The notes below the pieces were generated by a model. That model was given only the letters and a program-made list of their open reading frames with translations, was not told the origin of the DNA and did no database searches. The position numbers were made by a program, and so were the translations under genes. A stretch of 64,000 nucleotides of DNA from NCBI GenBank assembly GCA_016721725.1, contig JADKHN010000001.1, positions 496,001-560,000 of the forward strand, read 5' to 3'. The stretch comes from Chitinophagaceae bacterium (GTDB taxonomy: Bacteria; Bacteroidota; Bacteroidia; Chitinophagales; Chitinophagaceae). Of the stretch, positions 9,352 through 20,537 are shown one piece after another; position 1 is the stretch's first letter; every line of letters begins with the position of its first letter.

Positions 9352-9915
9352 CTAATTTTTAAACCCGATCCGCTCCCGCTCATCCCATTTCCTTTGTGCA
9401 GCCTTCTCGTCAAGAAGATTTTCCATAGCATCCTAAATCTGGTTAAGCTGGACATCATGTTCCCCGATCCGTTCTTTAATTTCTTTTAGCTGTTCCCGGA
9501 TATCGGTTTGCTTAATCAACACCTGCCGTACGGCTACAAAAGCCCTCATTATGGCGATATTCATGTTAATGGCCTTGTCGGATTTAATAACGCCACAGAG
9601 CATAGCTACACCCTGTTCGGTGAAAGCAAAAGGTAAATATTTCAGGTTTTGTCCCCTTTGATTCTTCAAGGTCACAAATTGTGACCTTGAAGAATCAAAG
9701 GTTTTTAAAATTTCAAATTGTAATCTCAAAACTTCAAACTCTGCTTTGGTAAGCTGGAACATGAAATCTTCGGGAAATCGCCTGATATTACGCTTTACGG
9801 CCTGGTTTAAAACCCTGGTTTCAACTTCATAAAGACTGGCCAGGTCCCGGTCGAGCATTACTCTTTCACCTCGTATCTCATAGATCCTGTGCTGGATGCT
9901 TTGAATGATTTTCAT
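9352..9915 (-). pseudogene. ORF6N-domain protein with an in-frame amber codon
   Basis: The ORF6N domain is a phage-associated DNA-binding module, common in Bacteroidota genomes in many copies. The open part (9433-9915) gives 160 residues beginning with MKIIQSIQHRIYEIRGERV and the typical LAxLYxVETRxLNQAVKRN region. Translation stops at a TAG at 9433-9435. Beyond it the same frame continues for 26 codons (DAMENLLDEKAAQRKWDER and so on) to a second TAG at 9352-9354. That tail is charged, helical and fits the end of the family, so the full gene was about 187 residues, probably with Tyr at the amber position. A perfect palindrome occupies codons about 72-87. Palindromic repeats flank the gene on both sides. 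The shorter protein may still fold. Confidence 0.8.
9655..9701. repeat. perfect 47-bp palindrome within the ORF6N gene
   Basis: Positions 9655-9677 are the exact reverse complement of 9679-9701 around a single central base at 9678. The ends read CCTTTGATTC and GAATCAAAGG and the centre reads GTCACAAATTGTGAC. On the coding strand it encodes SSRSQFVTLK and flanking residues. Its length and perfection are far beyond chance inside a coding sequence. Confidence 0.9.
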
Positions 9916-10038
9916 CGGGGTTGGTTTAGGGCAGGCAATATATCAATAAGGCTCTGTTTTAAAATGGGATAAACCACCTGGCGCAAGGATGATTTACTCC
10001 TTTATATCCTGTGCTGTCTTTCCTGCGTTGTCACGTTG

Positions 10039-10134
10039 TCACGCCCTTTATGCGTTGCCACGCCCTTTATGCGTTGCCACGCCCTTCAGGGCGTGGACCC
10101 TTAATTCTCATAGGCTTCCCCGGCTTTAGCCGGG
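10039..10134. repeat. CACGCCCTTTATGCGTTGC direct repeats and hairpins upstream of the ORF6N gene
   Basis: The unit CACGCCCTTTATGCGTTGC occurs twice in a row and is followed by the hairpin CCACGCCCT-TC-AGGGCGTGG (10077-10096). A second hairpin CCCGGCT-TT-AGCCGGG lies at 10119-10134. Two-base loops and GGGCT-type stems match the hairpins at 9166-9220. The 299-base gap between the ORF6N gene and carB holds these repeats and the carB terminator, and no gene that I can see. Confidence 0.75.
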
Positions 10135-10152
10135 CATTGAATAATTGTATTA

Positions 10153-10188
10153 AAAACAAAAACACCCGAAGCATAAAAACTCCGGGTG
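10153..10188 (-). terminator. carB terminator
   Basis: Read on the minus strand, stem CACCCG/CGGGTG (10183-10188 with 10163-10168) is followed by a U-rich run (complement of 10153-10162). It lies 27 bases past the carB stop codon. Confidence 0.7.
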
Positions 10189-10214
10189 CTGATTTATAAA
10201 ATCCTTAATTCAAA

Positions 10215-13064
<2,850 letters not shown>

Positions 13065-13089
13065 AATGAAGTGCCGGTGAGATGGCGTG

Positions 13090-13097
13090 CAAAAGTA
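13090..13097 (-). promoter_or_regulatory. carB promoter -7 box
   Basis: TACTTTTG on the minus strand fits TAnnTTTG fully and lies 25 bases before the carB ATG. The transcript start would be near 13083. Confidence 0.6.
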
Positions 13098-13181
13098 ACT
13101 GTAATTGCCTTAAAAAAAAAGTGCGTTGAAAAGACGATAATGCACCATTTTTAAGACCCAAACAATCAAATACTGTCAGCC

Positions 13182-13233
13182 TGAGCTTGTCGAAGGCGGG
13201 TTCCCATCAAAAAGACCTGTTTCGACAAGCTCA
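13182..13233. repeat. inverted repeat TGAGCTTGTCGAA
   Basis: Thirteen-base perfect arms at 13182-13194 and 13221-13233, separated by 26 bases, with a T-run at 13243-13248. It lies in the gap between carB and the MORN gene, downstream of neither promoter region. The word CTTGTCGAA recurs in intergenic repeats of many bacteria. It could act as a weak terminator for plus-strand transcription. Confidence 0.65.
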
Positions 13234-13314
13234 ACCTGCCCCTTTTTTATTGTGCACTACTACAAAGACGCACAGAAAGTTAAACAGGAAATACCCGTCC
13301 GTCCGGACAACCGG

Positions 13315-14010
13315 TCATTTATTGATGGGAATGTTGACGTCGTAGGATCCTTCCTCGAAAAACTCGATCTCCACATTACTGTTACCGAAATACATCCAGA
13401 TCCGGAATGGAAAGCTCACATTTTGGAAAGTGGTCACTTCCTTATTAGTAAGGAGGTTGCTGGATTTGGATTGATAAATCCCGCGGGTGACCCGGTGATC
13501 GGTCATCCGGGTAGAGGCGCCCAGGCTTTGATTGTAGATGGATCCGCCACCCACCAGGTTCTCTACGGTGACCGTGATGTTCATCGTATTTCCCCGGATC
13601 TTTGATACCGCCACCCTGCCAATATCGGTGGAATTATTCATGATCTGGTAAGGGTTTTCGTACTGCCCCTTATACATATCTTTTTTCCAGAAACCCGTGA
13701 TCACGCTGTCGATGCCATTAACCGGCAGGTGTAATTCCCCTTTGCCCTCCTTCAATCCTTTTTTCCATCCCCCGAAATAAAAATCGCCATTGGGCCAGGT
13801 GTATTTACCCTGACCATCGGGAAGACCATTCTTGAATGAACCGGTATAACTGTGAACGCCAACAGCCTTGCCTTCCCCATTCGCCTTACCTTTCTCACAA
13901 CCTCCTTCATAACTGCCCTTAAGGGAATCAAGGGAGACCAAACAAGGATCTGACTGTGCGCCTGCAGTTAAAAAACCGAGGGCGAAAAAAACAAATAATA
14001 AAGTCTTCAT
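13315..14010 (-). CDS. secreted MORN-repeat protein
   Basis: The 231-residue protein has a signal peptide (about residues 1-19, ending AGAQ) and then three MORN-type units between about residues 30 and 105: GSYEGGCEKGKANGEGK, GSFKNGLPDGQGKYTWPNG and GGWKKGLKEGKGEL. MORN repeats form extended beta-hairpin rods, often used for protein or membrane contacts at the envelope. The C-terminal half (about 115-231) is a separate domain I do not recognise. It is divergent from the M23 peptidase gene at 14095, 84 bases away, so the two could share a control region. No enzyme role is visible. Confidence 0.88.
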   Translation of the reverse strand: MKTLLFVFFALGFLTAGAQSDPCLVSLDSLKGSYEGGCEKGKANGEGKAVGVHSYTGSFKNGLPDGQGKYTWPNGDFYFGGWKKGLKEGKGELHLPVNGIDSVITGFWKKDMYKGQYENPYQIMNNSTDIGRVAVSKIRGNTMNITVTVENLVGGGSIYNQSLGASTRMTDHRVTRGIYQSKSSNLLTNKEVTTFQNVSFPFRIWMYFGNSNVEIEFFEEGSYDVNIPINK

Positions 14011-14094
14011 AACGGGGGTTTAGGTGAAATTAATGATTGAATAGGATTAATTTTATCGCAGTAATTACAACCCCGATGTATTTTATCCAGTAGC

Positions 14095-15822
14095 ATGATT
14101 CAACTTAGATCAAGATTACACAAATTTATACTCTGTTTGGTTCTTAGCCATGGTGCTTTTTCCCAGGAAATGAAGGAAAATAACCATCCCCGGGGATATT
14201 TTCAATGGCCCTTGGCCACTAAACCTGCCATAGTGGCCAATTTCGGCGAATTAAGGCCCAATCATTTCCACATGGGACTGGATTGCCGGACCGACCAGAA
14301 ACAAAATATCCCGGTCCTGGCCGCCGCGGATGGGTATATCGCCAGGGTGAAGATCGAGCCCTTTGGATTCGGCCGATGCATCTATGTCAACCATCCCAAT
14401 GGGCTGACCACCCTTTACGCCCACCTGAACGACTTCAATCCCGAACTGGAAAGATATGTCACGGGCGAACAATACCGGCTGAAGAACTGGAAGGTCTTTC
14501 TCGATATCCCGCCTCGTTTATTCCCGGTAAAAAAGGGGCAACCCATTGCCTTCAGTGGCAATACCGGAGGATCCCAGGGCCCCCATCTGCATTTTGAGAT
14601 CCGGGATACCAAAACGGATAACGTACTGAACCCCCTGCTGTTCGGATTCCCCATCGCGGATGCTGTGCCCCCGGTCCTGCTAAGGCTGGCCGTATATGAC
14701 CGGACGGCAAGTACATTCGAACAGACCCCAAAACTCTATTCATTAAAGAAAACGGGTGGTGTCTATGAAACTTCGCCCGGGCTGATCACCACCAATTCCG
14801 GCCTTGTCAGTTTCGCCATAAGTGCGGTGGACCGGATCACCGGATCATCCAACAATGACGGGATCTATAAAGCCACTTTGTACAATAATGAGGTCCCGGT
14901 CATCTCATTTAGGATGGATGACATCAATTACGATGCAACCCGGTACTTCAATGCCCATATCGATTACCGGTTGCGCAGCGGCGGGGGTCCCTATGTACAG
15001 CATTTGTCGGTCCTGCCCGGTTATGCTAACAGCATCTATGACCAATCGAAAGGAAACGGGGTCATCCGCCTGGAGCGGGACAGTACATACCCCATCAGTG
15101 TTGAAGTGCTGGACACCAGGGGAAACAGGTCCCTGCTGTGTTTCAACATCAGGAACATCCGGTCTCATGCTCAGCCTGAGATAACTTCTTATCCAAAAGA
15201 CCCCCTCGATTTTCGCCCCGGCTTCTTAAATGTCTTCGATAACGGAAAGGTCTGTTGCGTGCTTCCCGAGAACAGCCTCTATGATTCCCTTCATTTTCAA
15301 TACCGGGAGACACCGATGACCGATGGATTTTCGATTCACCAATTGCACAATGGTAATATCCCGGTTCACAGTTATTTTCCGGTAATGATCAAAGCCACCG
15401 TTCCGGACTCCCTCACCGGTAAACTGATGATGGAGCGATCCTGGAATGGCAAAACCGATTATGAGCTGGCCGAACCCGTTTTAGTTGATAAAGGCTGGTA
15501 TAGGTCCTATTTCAGGGCTTTCGGAAATTTCAGATTACTTATCGACACGATTCCCCCGGTCGTTGTACCCCTGGGTTTAAAAGATGGAATGAATGCGGCC
15601 AAACTAAAACGGCTCGCGTTTGTTATTTCAGACAATACGGAGAACATCGGCCTCTTTACCGCCACGCTGGACGGCCAATGGCTGAGGTTCACCAACGATA
15701 AGGGAAGGGTATTCGCTTATTCCTTTGACGAGCATTGTCCGCCTGGCGATCATGAACTGATCATCACGGTAAGCGACCAGGCGAATAATACGATCCAAAA
15801 GACCTATCGGTTCACCCGGTAA
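14095..15822 (+). CDS. M23-family metallopeptidase with large C-terminal region
   Basis: This 575-residue protein has a signal peptide (about residues 1-23) and a LytM/M23 endopeptidase domain (about residues 40-185). Zinc ligands are visible in HFHMGLD and GPHLHFE, with the SGNTGG stretch between them, as in active peptidoglycan or peptide hydrolases. An insert of about 30 residues (ERYVTGEQYRLKNWK and onwards) lengthens the domain. The remaining 390 residues are beta-rich with no motif I know and may bind cell wall or partner proteins. It acts in the periplasm. The ATG sits before the signal peptide. The bcp gene follows after 32 bases. Confidence 0.92.
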   Translation: MIQLRSRLHKFILCLVLSHGAFSQEMKENNHPRGYFQWPLATKPAIVANFGELRPNHFHMGLDCRTDQKQNIPVLAAADGYIARVKIEPFGFGRCIYVNHPNGLTTLYAHLNDFNPELERYVTGEQYRLKNWKVFLDIPPRLFPVKKGQPIAFSGNTGGSQGPHLHFEIRDTKTDNVLNPLLFGFPIADAVPPVLLRLAVYDRTASTFEQTPKLYSLKKTGGVYETSPGLITTNSGLVSFAISAVDRITGSSNNDGIYKATLYNNEVPVISFRMDDINYDATRYFNAHIDYRLRSGGGPYVQHLSVLPGYANSIYDQSKGNGVIRLERDSTYPISVEVLDTRGNRSLLCFNIRNIRSHAQPEITSYPKDPLDFRPGFLNVFDNGKVCCVLPENSLYDSLHFQYRETPMTDGFSIHQLHNGNIPVHSYFPVMIKATVPDSLTGKLMMERSWNGKTDYELAEPVLVDKGWYRSYFRAFGNFRLLIDTIPPVVVPLGLKDGMNAAKLKRLAFVISDNTENIGLFTATLDGQWLRFTNDKGRVFAYSFDEHCPPGDHELIITVSDQANNTIQKTYRFTR

Positions 15823-15854
15823 GGCCGGGATTATTTTCAACATAACAGAACCCA

Positions 15855-16334
15855 ATGACCCATTTAACAGAATGCAGTAAGGCCCCGGCATTTTCGGGAA
15901 AGGACCAGGACGGGAATAAAATTTCCCTGGCCGATTTCAAAGGCAAAAGACTGGTCCTCTATTTTTATCCTGAAGATGACACCCCCACCTGCACGGTTCA
16001 GGCCTGCAATCTGCGGGATCATTTCGGGGCCCTGAAGAAAAAGGGGATCACCGTTTTGGGGGTTAGTCCGGATGAGGAAAAGAAACACAAGAAGTTCGAG
16101 GCCAAATACAAACTCCCGTTCACCCTGATCGCCGATCCCGGTCATACGATCATCGACCGTTACGGGGTTTGGGGCGAAAAACAATTATACGGCCGTCACT
16201 ATATGGGACTGCACCGGACCACCTTCCTGATCGATGAAAAGGGCATCATCCGTAAGATCTTTCTCAAACCCAAAAGCAAGCAACATGCCGAGGAGATCAT
16301 GAAAGCCTGGGAGGAACTGGATGCCAGAAAATGA
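15855..16334 (+). CDS. bcp: thioredoxin-dependent thiol peroxidase
   Basis: Bcp (PrxQ-type peroxiredoxin) reduces hydrogen peroxide and organic hydroperoxides in the cytoplasm with electrons from thioredoxin. The 159-residue length is typical. The active-site segment is TPTCTVQACNLRD with the peroxidatic Cys46 and a resolving Cys51 five residues later, the atypical two-Cys arrangement. The usual Gly before the first cysteine is Thr here. GVWGEKQLYGRHYMGLHRTTFLID near the C-terminus is also characteristic. It follows the M23 peptidase by 32 bases and may be read from the same promoter. Confidence 0.95.
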   Translation: MTHLTECSKAPAFSGKDQDGNKISLADFKGKRLVLYFYPEDDTPTCTVQACNLRDHFGALKKKGITVLGVSPDEEKKHKKFEAKYKLPFTLIADPGHTIIDRYGVWGEKQLYGRHYMGLHRTTFLIDEKGIIRKIFLKPKSKQHAEEIMKAWEELDARK

Positions 16335-16383
16335 TGGTATAAAAAAAAATTCTATTTTTCCTGATGAAATTCAATTTTAACGT

Positions 16384-16746
16384 ATGCTGAAAAGAACCCT
16401 TCAGATCATGACTATCTGGCTGCTCACTACTATCGTACTGGATAGTTGCAGTAAAAGCAACGACACCACACCGGTGACCCCTTCATCCTGCAGCCTCAAC
16501 GTCAGTTTCACCGGAAATATCAAACGTATCCTGGATGTGAACTGTAATTCCTGTCATGCCCCCGGAAGCGGAAATGCATCAGCCTTAAGCAAATGGACCT
16601 ATGATGGCACTTATTCGAGCGCCTTCAACCGCAAAAGTGACATCAATGCCCAGGTTTCCGCCGGACTGATGCCACAAACCGGGGGATTGCCTCAACTGGT
16701 GAAAGACTCTGTCTCCTGCTGGGTGACCAAAGGCGCTCCCAATTGA
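16384..16746 (+). CDS. small lipoprotein with a CxxCH haem-binding motif
   Basis: A 120-residue protein. The N-terminal hydrophobic segment ends in a lipobox (LDSC, Cys22), so it is probably a lipoprotein. A single CNSCH motif at residues 54-58 follows ILDVN, as in small c-type cytochrome domains of Bacteroidota. LMPQTGGLPQL near residue 100 could supply the axial methionine. Two more cysteines (36 and about 113) could form a disulfide. Its likely role is electron transfer outside the cell membrane, but no partner oxidase lies nearby. The stop codon overlaps the start of the next gene (TGATG at 16744-16748). Confidence 0.75.
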   Translation: MLKRTLQIMTIWLLTTIVLDSCSKSNDTTPVTPSSCSLNVSFTGNIKRILDVNCNSCHAPGSGNASALSKWTYDGTYSSAFNRKSDINAQVSAGLMPQTGGLPQLVKDSVSCWVTKGAPN

Positions 16747-17060
16747 TGGTCCGTACAACATGGAATAGCTTGCCCATCCGGATCCGGGAAAATTCATGGA
16801 TCGCCCGTATCGCCGCCATGAACATGCGCAGCGGCAATATGGCCCTGGTATGGGGAAGGACGATCCACCTGCATAACGTTACTGCTGCCGATTTTTTGAA
16901 AGACGAACGCTGGGTCAGGCATGAGGTATGCCATATTCAACAATACCAACGATACGGAGTGATCGGATTTCTGGCCAGGTACCTTTGGGAGAGCCTGCGC
17001 AAGGGTTATGACGGGAACCGTTTTGAAGTGGAGGCCAGGGCAGCGGAAACCGTTTCATAA
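16746..17060 (+). CDS. small HExxH protein, DUF4157-like
   Basis: A 104-residue protein with the motif RHEVCHIQQYQRYG near residue 60. This is an HExxH zinc-site signature in the same setting as the DUF4157 domain (HExxHxxQ). It has no signal peptide. The domain is usually part of larger proteins. Here it stands alone, so whether it has peptidase activity is unknown. I chose the ATG at 16746, which overlaps the TGA of the CxxCH lipoprotein gene, suggesting translational coupling. Its 3' end overlaps the convergent birA gene by six bases. Confidence 0.7.
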   Translation: MVRTTWNSLPIRIRENSWIARIAAMNMRSGNMALVWGRTIHLHNVTAADFLKDERWVRHEVCHIQQYQRYGVIGFLARYLWESLRKGYDGNRFEVEARAAETVS

Positions 17061-17792
17061 AACCCATTCCACTTCTCCAAAGTCGAATTGATGTTCCTTT
17101 TCATCGATCGTGATGAGCTTCCCAGCTGCATTCACTCCCCTGATATAGGTTTCGAAAACAACACCCTGCCTTTTTAATCTGACCACCTGGTTCAACCGGA
17201 ATAACTTTTCATTATACGCATCGATGACCAGTTCTAACGGCCCGTTTAGCCGGGCAGTTGTCCGATACAGGATAAGCTCATGTAAATCCCTGGCCATCTG
17301 GATGACATCCTGTTCTTTTCCCGTGATCTGCTTCAGGGAAACCGGGTTGAGCAATCGTTCATCAAAAACGGTCTGATTGATATTGATGCCGATCCCGATG
17401 ACCGAATGCGCCCAGGTCTGCCCCTTGATACTGTTCTCGATCAGTATTCCCCCTGCCTTTCTGTCACGCCAATACAGGTCGTTGGGCCATTTGATGGAAG
17501 TTTCCTCTCCGGCATAGTGAGAAAAGAATTCCCGGCAACAAAGGGCGATCGCGGCGCTGAGGTAAAATTGCTGCCTGGGTTTGAGCTGGAAAGGCTCCAG
17601 GATCAGGCTCATGATGATGTTCTTTCCGGGTTCTGTGAACCAGCTGTTTCCCCGTTGCCCTTTGCCCCCGGTCTGTTCCCTGGCAAACCAGGCCATCCCG
17701 TGTTTTGCCATTCCCGCATGCAACCTTTCCATGGCATAATTGTTGGTACTGTCCACCTTGTCCAGCATGGTAAAAAAAGGGCCTGTGGGCAT
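17055..17792 (-). CDS. birA: biotin-[acetyl-CoA-carboxylase] ligase
   Basis: BirA attaches biotin to the carrier protein of acetyl-CoA carboxylase through biotinyl-AMP. This 245-residue form has only the catalytic and C-terminal SH3-like domains and lacks the N-terminal helix-turn-helix, so it is not a repressor. Visible motifs are DSTNNYA, the biotinyl-AMP loop GGKGQRGNSW, KWPNDLYW, GGILIE and IGIGININQ. The gene lies convergent to the HExxH gene and divergent from rsfS. A weak -7 element (TTTCTTTG, 7 of 8) lies upstream on the minus strand. Confidence 0.95.
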   Translation of the reverse strand: MPTGPFFTMLDKVDSTNNYAMERLHAGMAKHGMAWFAREQTGGKGQRGNSWFTEPGKNIIMSLILEPFQLKPRQQFYLSAAIALCCREFFSHYAGEETSIKWPNDLYWRDRKAGGILIENSIKGQTWAHSVIGIGININQTVFDERLLNPVSLKQITGKEQDVIQMARDLHELILYRTTARLNGPLELVIDAYNEKLFRLNQVVRLKRQGVVFETYIRGVNAAGKLITIDEKEHQFDFGEVEWVL

Positions 17793-17817
17793 ATCGGAAC
17801 AAATGGCAAAGAAATGT

Positions 17818-17825
17818 TACTTTTG
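17818..17825 (+). promoter_or_regulatory. promoter -7 box upstream of rsfS
   Basis: TACTTTTG matches TAnnTTTG. It predicts a start near 17832, about 90 bases before the rsfS start, and could drive the run rsfS-ftsH-lutC and beyond. Confidence 0.5.
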
Positions 17826-17919
17826 CCTTTCATTGCAAGCTACAAGCTACTTTGCAAATAACCATAACCAGCGACCGGGTCAGTCAAAACAAAAGGGCCC
17901 GGGATAACATAAAATCATT

Positions 17920-18330
17920 TTGCCTTTGACAAATTTGAACGCATTAAAGACCAGGAAAAAGAACAGTGTAGTCAGGTTGACGAGAAACAGTAAGATTTTC
18001 AAGACCATCATACATGCCATACAGGAAAAGAAAGGCGAAGCCATCCTTAGCCTTGACCTGCGGCAGATCCCGGAAGCTGTTGCCGATTTTTTCATCATCT
18101 GCCAGGCCAGTAACCCTAACCAGTTAAGGGCCATTGCCGATTTCGTTGAAAAGGACGTAAAGGAAAAATGCCTTGAAAACCCGTATAAGCACGAAGGCAA
18201 ACAGGCGCAGCAGTGGATATTGATCGATTATGTGAACATCGTCGTGCACGTGATGTTACCCGAGCCCAGGAAATTTTATCGCCTGGAAGAGATGTGGAGC
18301 GATGCCCCATCCCTGGAACACCTGGGTTGA
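17920..18330 (+). CDS. rsfS: ribosome silencing factor
   Basis: RsfS binds ribosomal protein uL14 and blocks subunit joining when nutrients are low. The 136-residue product carries the whole family domain: KIFKTIIHAIQEKKGEAI, DLRQIPEAVADFFIICQAS, QWILIDYVNIVVHVM and FYRLEEMWSDAP. There is no ATG upstream of the domain in frame. The TTG at 17920 is used here, but TTG codons at 17926 or 17935 are equally possible. The gene lies 114 bases ahead of ftsH on the same strand. Confidence 0.93.
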   Translation: MPLTNLNALKTRKKNSVVRLTRNSKIFKTIIHAIQEKKGEAILSLDLRQIPEAVADFFIICQASNPNQLRAIADFVEKDVKEKCLENPYKHEGKQAQQWILIDYVNIVVHVMLPEPRKFYRLEEMWSDAPSLEHLG

Positions 18331-18444
18331 CGGCCCGCAGAATAAAATATTCGAGTTACAATAAAATAAAGAATCCCCGTCTTCGTCTGCTAAGGAAACA
18401 GTATTAACCCCTTTAGGCAAAACGGAAATAGGTATCAAAAAAAT

Positions 18445-20532
18445 ATGAGCCAACAAGACCCGAACAGGAAATTCAATCCTGACAACATACCCCCGAAAGG
18501 GGATGATCCCAAGAAGAAGAACCGGTTCAATATCTACTGGATCTACGGCATCCTGTTCGTTGCCATCGTGGGCTGGAACCTCATCCGGGGTGTCAGCAGC
18601 GCCGGCATTGAAATGAACCAGCAATACCTCAGTGAATTGCTCAAAGCCGGGGATGTGGAGCAGGATATGAAAAAAGACAAGGAGAAGACCGGTTTGGTGG
18701 TCGTCAGGAACAAGAAGATCGTTCGCGTTTTCCTCAGCAAGGACAGTGTCACCAAAAAAGCGGCCTTTTACAAAACCTTCCTGAGCACGGCGGATTATGA
18801 TAACCTGGCAAAGGCCGATGCCCCGCAGCTTTATTTCACCATCGCCAAGGATGAGACCTTCGCCAAGCAACTGGATGATTTTTATATCTCCAATCCCGGC
18901 ATCAAAAAGATACTGGCGGTCTATACGGAAGAGGGCGAGATCTTCGGACAGATCATCAGCACCCTGCTGCCCATCTTACTCATCGGACTGTTGTTTGTGA
19001 TGATGATGCGCAAGGTAGGCGGACCCGGTGGCGGCGGCGGTCCCGGCGGCATCTTCAACATCGGTAAATCAAAAGCCACCCTGTTCGATAAAGGCACGCG
19101 GGTGAACATCAATTTTGGCGATGTGGCCGGACTCGATGAAGCAAAAGTGGAAGTGATGGAGATCGTTGACTTCCTGAAGAATCCAAAAAAATATACCGCT
19201 CTCGGCGGCAAGATACCCAAGGGAGCCCTTCTCGTAGGACCTCCCGGTACCGGAAAAACATTGCTGGCCAAGGCTGTGGCCGGAGAGGCACAAGTCCCTT
19301 TCTTCAGCCTCAGCGGAAGTGATTTCGTGGAAATGTTCGTAGGCGTAGGCGCCAGCCGGGTACGTGACCTGTTCAAACAGGCCCGCGAAAAAGCGCCTTG
19401 TATCATCTTCATTGATGAGATCGACGCCATTGGAAGGGCCCGTGGAAAGAACATGATGATGAGCAACGACGAAAGAGAGAATACCCTTAACCAGCTCCTG
19501 GTTGAAATGGATGGTTTCGGCACCGATCTCGGCATCATCATCCTCGCGGCCACCAACCGTCCCGATGTGCTGGACAGCGCACTGCTTCGTCCGGGGCGTT
19601 TCGACCGGCAGATATCCATCGACCGGCCCGATCTGGTGGGCAGGGAAGCCATTTTCAAAGTGCACCTGCAACCCATCAAGATCTCCACCACGCTCGACAT
19701 CCATAAACTGGCCGAACAGACCCCCGGTTTCGCCGGAGCGGATATCGCCAATGTTTGTAATGAAGCGGCCCTCATCGCGGCCCGTAAAGGAAAGGATGCG
19801 GTGGACATGAGCGATTTCCAGGATGCGATCGACCGGGTGATCGGTGGTCTGGAAAAGAAGAACAAGATCATATCCCCCGAAGAAAAAGAGATCATCGCCT
19901 ACCACGAAGCCGGTCACGCCATCTGCGGCTGGTATCTCGAACACGCCTACCCGTTGCTGAAAGTGACGGTGGTGCCCAGGGGAACCGCGGCATTGGGCTA
20001 TGCTCAATACACACCAAAAGAACAGTACCTCTACAATACCGACCAGCTGATGGACCAGATCTGCATGACGCTCGGCGGCAGGGCCAGTGAAGACATTTTC
20101 TTCGGAAAGATCAGCACCGGCGCCAGCAACGACCTGCAACAGATCACCAAGATCGCTTACAGCATGATCACGGTATATGGCATGAATGAAAAAGTGGGCA
20201 ATATCAGCTATTACGATCCAAGCCAGGAAAATGTATTCACCAAACCCTTCAGCGAAGAGACCGGAAAGATGATCGATGAAGAAGTGCGCAAGCTGATCGA
20301 CAATGCTTACCAGATCACGAAGAAACTCCTGCTTGAAAAGAAGGACGATGTGGAAAAACTGGCCAAGGAACTCTTGAAGAAAGAAGTGCTGTTCAAGAGC
20401 GATGTGGAAGCCCTCATCGGTAAACGCCCGTTTGAAGAAAAGAAATCACTGGATATCGATCCGCACGAACAGACGAACGAAGCCCCTGAACAGGCTTTGG
20501 ATGAGAATCTGAAAAATCCCCCTTCAATTTAA
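18445..20532 (+). CDS. ftsH: ATP-dependent zinc metalloprotease FtsH
   Basis: FtsH is the membrane-bound AAA+ protease that degrades misfolded membrane proteins and regulatory targets. The 695-residue protein has membrane segments at about residues 33-50 and 172-190 and a Gly-rich linker. The AAA module has Walker A GPPGTGKT near 265, Walker B IIFIDEID, and the second region of homology ending RPGRFDRQ. The protease site HEAGH lies near residue 487. The N-terminal periplasmic part (about 50-170) is normal for Bacteroidota. lutC follows after five bases and is probably in the same operon. Confidence 0.98.
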   Translation: MSQQDPNRKFNPDNIPPKGDDPKKKNRFNIYWIYGILFVAIVGWNLIRGVSSAGIEMNQQYLSELLKAGDVEQDMKKDKEKTGLVVVRNKKIVRVFLSKDSVTKKAAFYKTFLSTADYDNLAKADAPQLYFTIAKDETFAKQLDDFYISNPGIKKILAVYTEEGEIFGQIISTLLPILLIGLLFVMMMRKVGGPGGGGGPGGIFNIGKSKATLFDKGTRVNINFGDVAGLDEAKVEVMEIVDFLKNPKKYTALGGKIPKGALLVGPPGTGKTLLAKAVAGEAQVPFFSLSGSDFVEMFVGVGASRVRDLFKQAREKAPCIIFIDEIDAIGRARGKNMMMSNDERENTLNQLLVEMDGFGTDLGIIILAATNRPDVLDSALLRPGRFDRQISIDRPDLVGREAIFKVHLQPIKISTTLDIHKLAEQTPGFAGADIANVCNEAALIAARKGKDAVDMSDFQDAIDRVIGGLEKKNKIISPEEKEIIAYHEAGHAICGWYLEHAYPLLKVTVVPRGTAALGYAQYTPKEQYLYNTDQLMDQICMTLGGRASEDIFFGKISTGASNDLQQITKIAYSMITVYGMNEKVGNISYYDPSQENVFTKPFSEETGKMIDEEVRKLIDNAYQITKKLLLEKKDDVEKLAKELLKKEVLFKSDVEALIGKRPFEEKKSLDIDPHEQTNEAPEQALDENLKNPPSI

Positions 20533-20537
20533 GCGGC

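Noticed and set aside
9129..9458. 109-codon minus-strand open frame overlapping the end of the ORF6N gene
   Set aside because: It lies in another frame over the ORF6N tail and repeat sequence and has no conserved motif.
13252..13605. 117-codon plus-strand open frame opposite the MORN gene
   Set aside because: It is antisense to the C-terminal domain of the MORN protein and has no recognisable feature.
19069..20139. Long minus-strand open frames opposite ftsH (also 18921-19895)
   Set aside because: They are antisense to the AAA and protease domains and follow from the codon bias of ftsH; their translations lack any domain.
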